Below, in pieces: positions 25,160 to 26,500 of a stretch of DNA of 26,500 bases. The notes under the pieces are model-generated. The model had not been told where the DNA came from. It searched no databases and saw only the letters and a list, made by a program, of their open reading frames with translations. Position numbers and translations under genes: made by a program. Source of the stretch: a virus. How positions within the stretch are numbered: the first letter of the stretch is position 1; the number at the start of each line of letters is the position of its first letter. The stretch covers positions 1-26,500 of the IMG/VR virus record IMGVR_UViG_3300034375_011142. One strand, given 5' to 3'.

Positions 25160-26166
25160 AGCGATAGGACCTCGGAGAGCGCAATTTTAAGCATAAATGC
25201 GGTATTGTCTTGGAAGCCAAAAGTTATGAGAACTTTGGAAGGATCGGTGGGGTCGGTGGCCATTCCACAGCAAAATTCTACCCGTGCATCGGCAAAATTA
25301 AACGGATCGGATTTTGCCAGGAGGTCTAGGGAATTTGGATCGAGGAGGAGAACTCTGTGCGTATATACGGCGTTTTTACGGTTCTTCTCTGTGAAGAATA
25401 GATCGGTTTCGTGGACGATGTACATATACACCTCGCCCCATTGCTCGGTGGAAACACGGATTACTTGGGATCCGCCACGCAGATCATGGTGGGAAATACC
25501 AGGCATGAATCTACCGCTGTGGATTGTTCGAGTGGGTAGGCCGGAGGGGTTTACTTTTACTACTTCGAGAGGGTTTGACCACTTGATGAATTCGTATTGG
25601 CGGTCAAGAATTGGTACCCAGTTTTTCTCGCAGTAGGAGGCATTGGGGTCGGGGCCGGGGATGGGAATGCGATAGCGGGATACCTCGGAAACTTTATGGG
25701 AGTGAGTGTCGATGACTAACTCACTAAGCTCCATACGTCCTACTCCATTAGGAGTAGTGTCACGCCGGACTCCACAGAGATACATCTTATTACCCCATGC
25801 CACCAATCTCCCGTCTTCTAGGCCATGGAATTCCCACATCGGATCTGCATCGAGAGCAGATGTGTCCACAACGCTGTGCCATTCAACCCCAGACAAGTCT
25901 CTTTTCATTTTGCACAGGATGTTTGTGGTTTTGAGCTTTATGTCGTTTTCGGGATGGACGTATACAATTGGTCCCCAAGGATGCTCGAAATTGTTGTGCT
26001 CTGAGTGGTAGAGGATGTAGTTTATGTTACGTAGATTGACCCATACAGAGTTGGTGTTTGGGTCGGTGAGGACGGACGGGTTGGTGAGAGATGGGCCAAG
26101 GCTAGGGCCGATCGGCACGAGGAGGGGGATTAGGTCGCCCTTTGCTGAGAGGGGGGATATGGCCAT
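25150..26166 (-). CDS. Five-bladed beta-propeller, GH130-like glycoside phosphorylase or hydrolase
   Basis: This 338-residue protein resembles the GH130/GH43-type propeller in its order of motifs. WEFHGLEDGRLV (111-122) matches the ExDxR-containing blade of GH130 mannoside phosphorylases. YCEKNWVPI (178-186) falls where a K-N-W/F-x-P/L blade motif is expected. SHHDLRGGSQVI (225-236) resembles the Arg-Gly-Gly phosphate or substrate loop, and VEFCCGMATDP...LITFGFQDN (296-321) matches the closing xGxxxx...YG/FGxxD signature. There is no signal peptide. Related proteins in phages and bacteria are often annotated only as glycosidase-like. The ATG at 26166 follows a GTCTAAAG element without a Shine-Dalgarno sequence. 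The methyltransferase gene overlaps the 3' end by 10 bp. G+C is high compared with the fibre genes (37 of 60 bases at 25621-25680). Fold is likely, activity unproven. Confidence 0.75.
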   Translation of the reverse strand: MAISPLSAKGDLIPLLVPIGPSLGPSLTNPSVLTDPNTNSVWVNLRNINYILYHSEHNNFEHPWGPIVYVHPENDIKLKTTNILCKMKRDLSGVEWHSVVDTSALDADPMWEFHGLEDGRLVAWGNKMYLCGVRRDTTPNGVGRMELSELVIDTHSHKVSEVSRYRIPIPGPDPNASYCEKNWVPILDRQYEFIKWSNPLEVVKVNPSGLPTRTIHSGRFMPGISHHDLRGGSQVIRVSTEQWGEVYMYIVHETDLFFTEKNRKNAVYTHRVLLLDPNSLDLLAKSDPFNFADARVEFCCGMATDPTDPSKVLITFGFQDNTAFMLKIALSEVLSLCN

Positions 26167-26184
26167 GGGATATTATTTTTATAT

Positions 26185-26192
26185 CTTTAGAC
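26185..26192 (-). promoter_or_regulatory. GTCTAAAG element upstream of the propeller gene
   Basis: On the minus strand GTCTAAAG followed by ATATAAAAATAATAT ends 18 nt before the ATG at 26166. It is a variant of the recurrent upstream element. The distance is shorter than at other genes, so its role is less certain here. Confidence 0.3.
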
Positions 26193-26226
26193 CGTTTATT
26201 TTTATTTTTTGAGTGACTTAATAACT

Positions 26227-26243
26227 TTTTAGCCGGGCTAAAA
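26227..26243 (-). other. Small hairpin over the stop codon of the LamG gene
   Basis: TTTTAGC (26227-26233) pairs with GCTAAAA (26237-26243) around CGG. It covers the TAG stop of the edge gene. There is no clear T-tract after the stem on the minus strand, so it is at best a weak terminator. Confidence 0.35.
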
Positions 26244-26500
26244 GTCAGGGAACGGCGCAGTTGGTGGGGTGAAGTTCTGGGTATAGCGAGCGACACCTTT
26301 GGTGATGCGGAGGTCGTCGATGTATCCGTTCATAAAACCACCTAAAAGAGTACCATTGTATTCAAAAACACCCACTTTTAACGTTGACTGCGTAGAATCA
26401 TTAGAGGTTTGGGTGTTAAAAGTAGTCGAACCTACCAAGGTGCCATCAACGAAAAGTCTAAAAGTTGACTGATCGTAGGATAAAGCAATGTGATGCCAAC
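26238..26500 (-). CDS. C-terminal part of a LamG/concanavalin-like fibre protein, cut by the window edge
   Basis: About 87 residues of the C-terminus are visible; the start lies beyond 26500. The reading frame is open to the window edge, and the first complete codons give WHHIALSYDQSTFRLFVDGTLVGS, the typical central strand pair of concanavalin A-like/LamG domains (W-x-H-I-A...F-x-x-F-V-D-G). GFMNGYIDDLRITKGVARY and a Pro-rich end (FTPPTAPFPDF) follow, which match the closing strand (GYIDDxRITxGxARY) of LamG domains in phage structural proteins. Such domains bind carbohydrates, so an adhesin or fibre is likely. The protein ends shortly after the domain. The internal TTG at 26438 is not a real start because the domain continues upstream of it. 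Confidence 0.85.
   Translation of the reverse strand, partial: WHHIALSYDQSTFRLFVDGTLVGSTTFNTQTSNDSTQSTLKVGVFEYNGTLLGGFMNGYIDDLRITKGVARYTQNFTPPTAPFPDF

Noticed and set aside
25154-25636. Plus-strand open frame of 160 codons
   Set aside because: It lies fully antisense to the propeller gene, which has recognisable motifs. The Arg/Ser-rich product looks like a shadow of the other strand, and no ribosome binding site is visible.
1-26500. CRISPR arrays, tRNA genes and insertion sequences
   Set aside because: I saw no regularly spaced repeats, no cloverleaf-like sequence and no transposase-like protein or terminal inverted repeats.

Overview
The window looks like part of the virion-structure and accessory region of a large marine T4-like myovirus, most probably one infecting Synechococcus or Prochlorococcus (a cyanophage). 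The grounds are indirect. There is a phoH-like ATPase gene of marine-phage type, a run of very long repetitive beta-rich structural proteins, a tail-fibre protein of cyanophage style, a T4-type late promoter sequence (TATAAATA) in front of one gene, an AT-rich tightly packed genome, and no rRNA, tRNA or housekeeping genes. No terminase, capsid or polymerase gene lies in the window, so the assignment rests on style and on phoH.

Left part (1-2900): a minus-strand structural-like protein and a minus-strand P-loop nucleotide kinase lie back to back. A divergent plus-strand short tail-fibre-like gene follows, then a strong stem-loop and phoH on the plus strand. Middle (2903-22679): about 20 kb of fibre or baseplate-type proteins. 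One 1396-residue plus-strand protein runs head-on into a minus-strand block of five large genes, and their stop codons share one TTAA. Read in the direction of transcription, the minus block holds a pectate-lyase-like beta-helix fibre (22679-20310), two related structural proteins (20255-17076 and 17072-12660), a leucine-rich-repeat giant (12653-9066) and a 650-residue structural protein (9042-7090).

Right part (22680-26500): a divergent promoter region leads into a plus-strand operon of three small unknown genes joined by TAATG stop/start overlaps and closed by a bidirectional terminator. Facing it on the minus strand are a five-bladed-propeller glycoside-hydrolase-like protein (GH130 type), a TPR plus FkbM-type methyltransferase overlapping it by 10 bp, a small coiled-coil protein, and at the window edge the C-terminal end of a LamG/concanavalin-like fibre protein.

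Taken together, most of the window seems to encode the surface of the particle (fibres and adhesins that contact the host) and a small glycan-processing pair. The less expected items are the LRR fibre, the beta-helix whose family motif is split by about 255 residues, the duplicated structural module in adjacent genes, a recurrent GNYTAARG element upstream of most transcription-unit heads, and the terminator-like hairpin in the phoH leader. No gene-free stretch exceeds 300 bases; the longest is the 125 bases in front of phoH.
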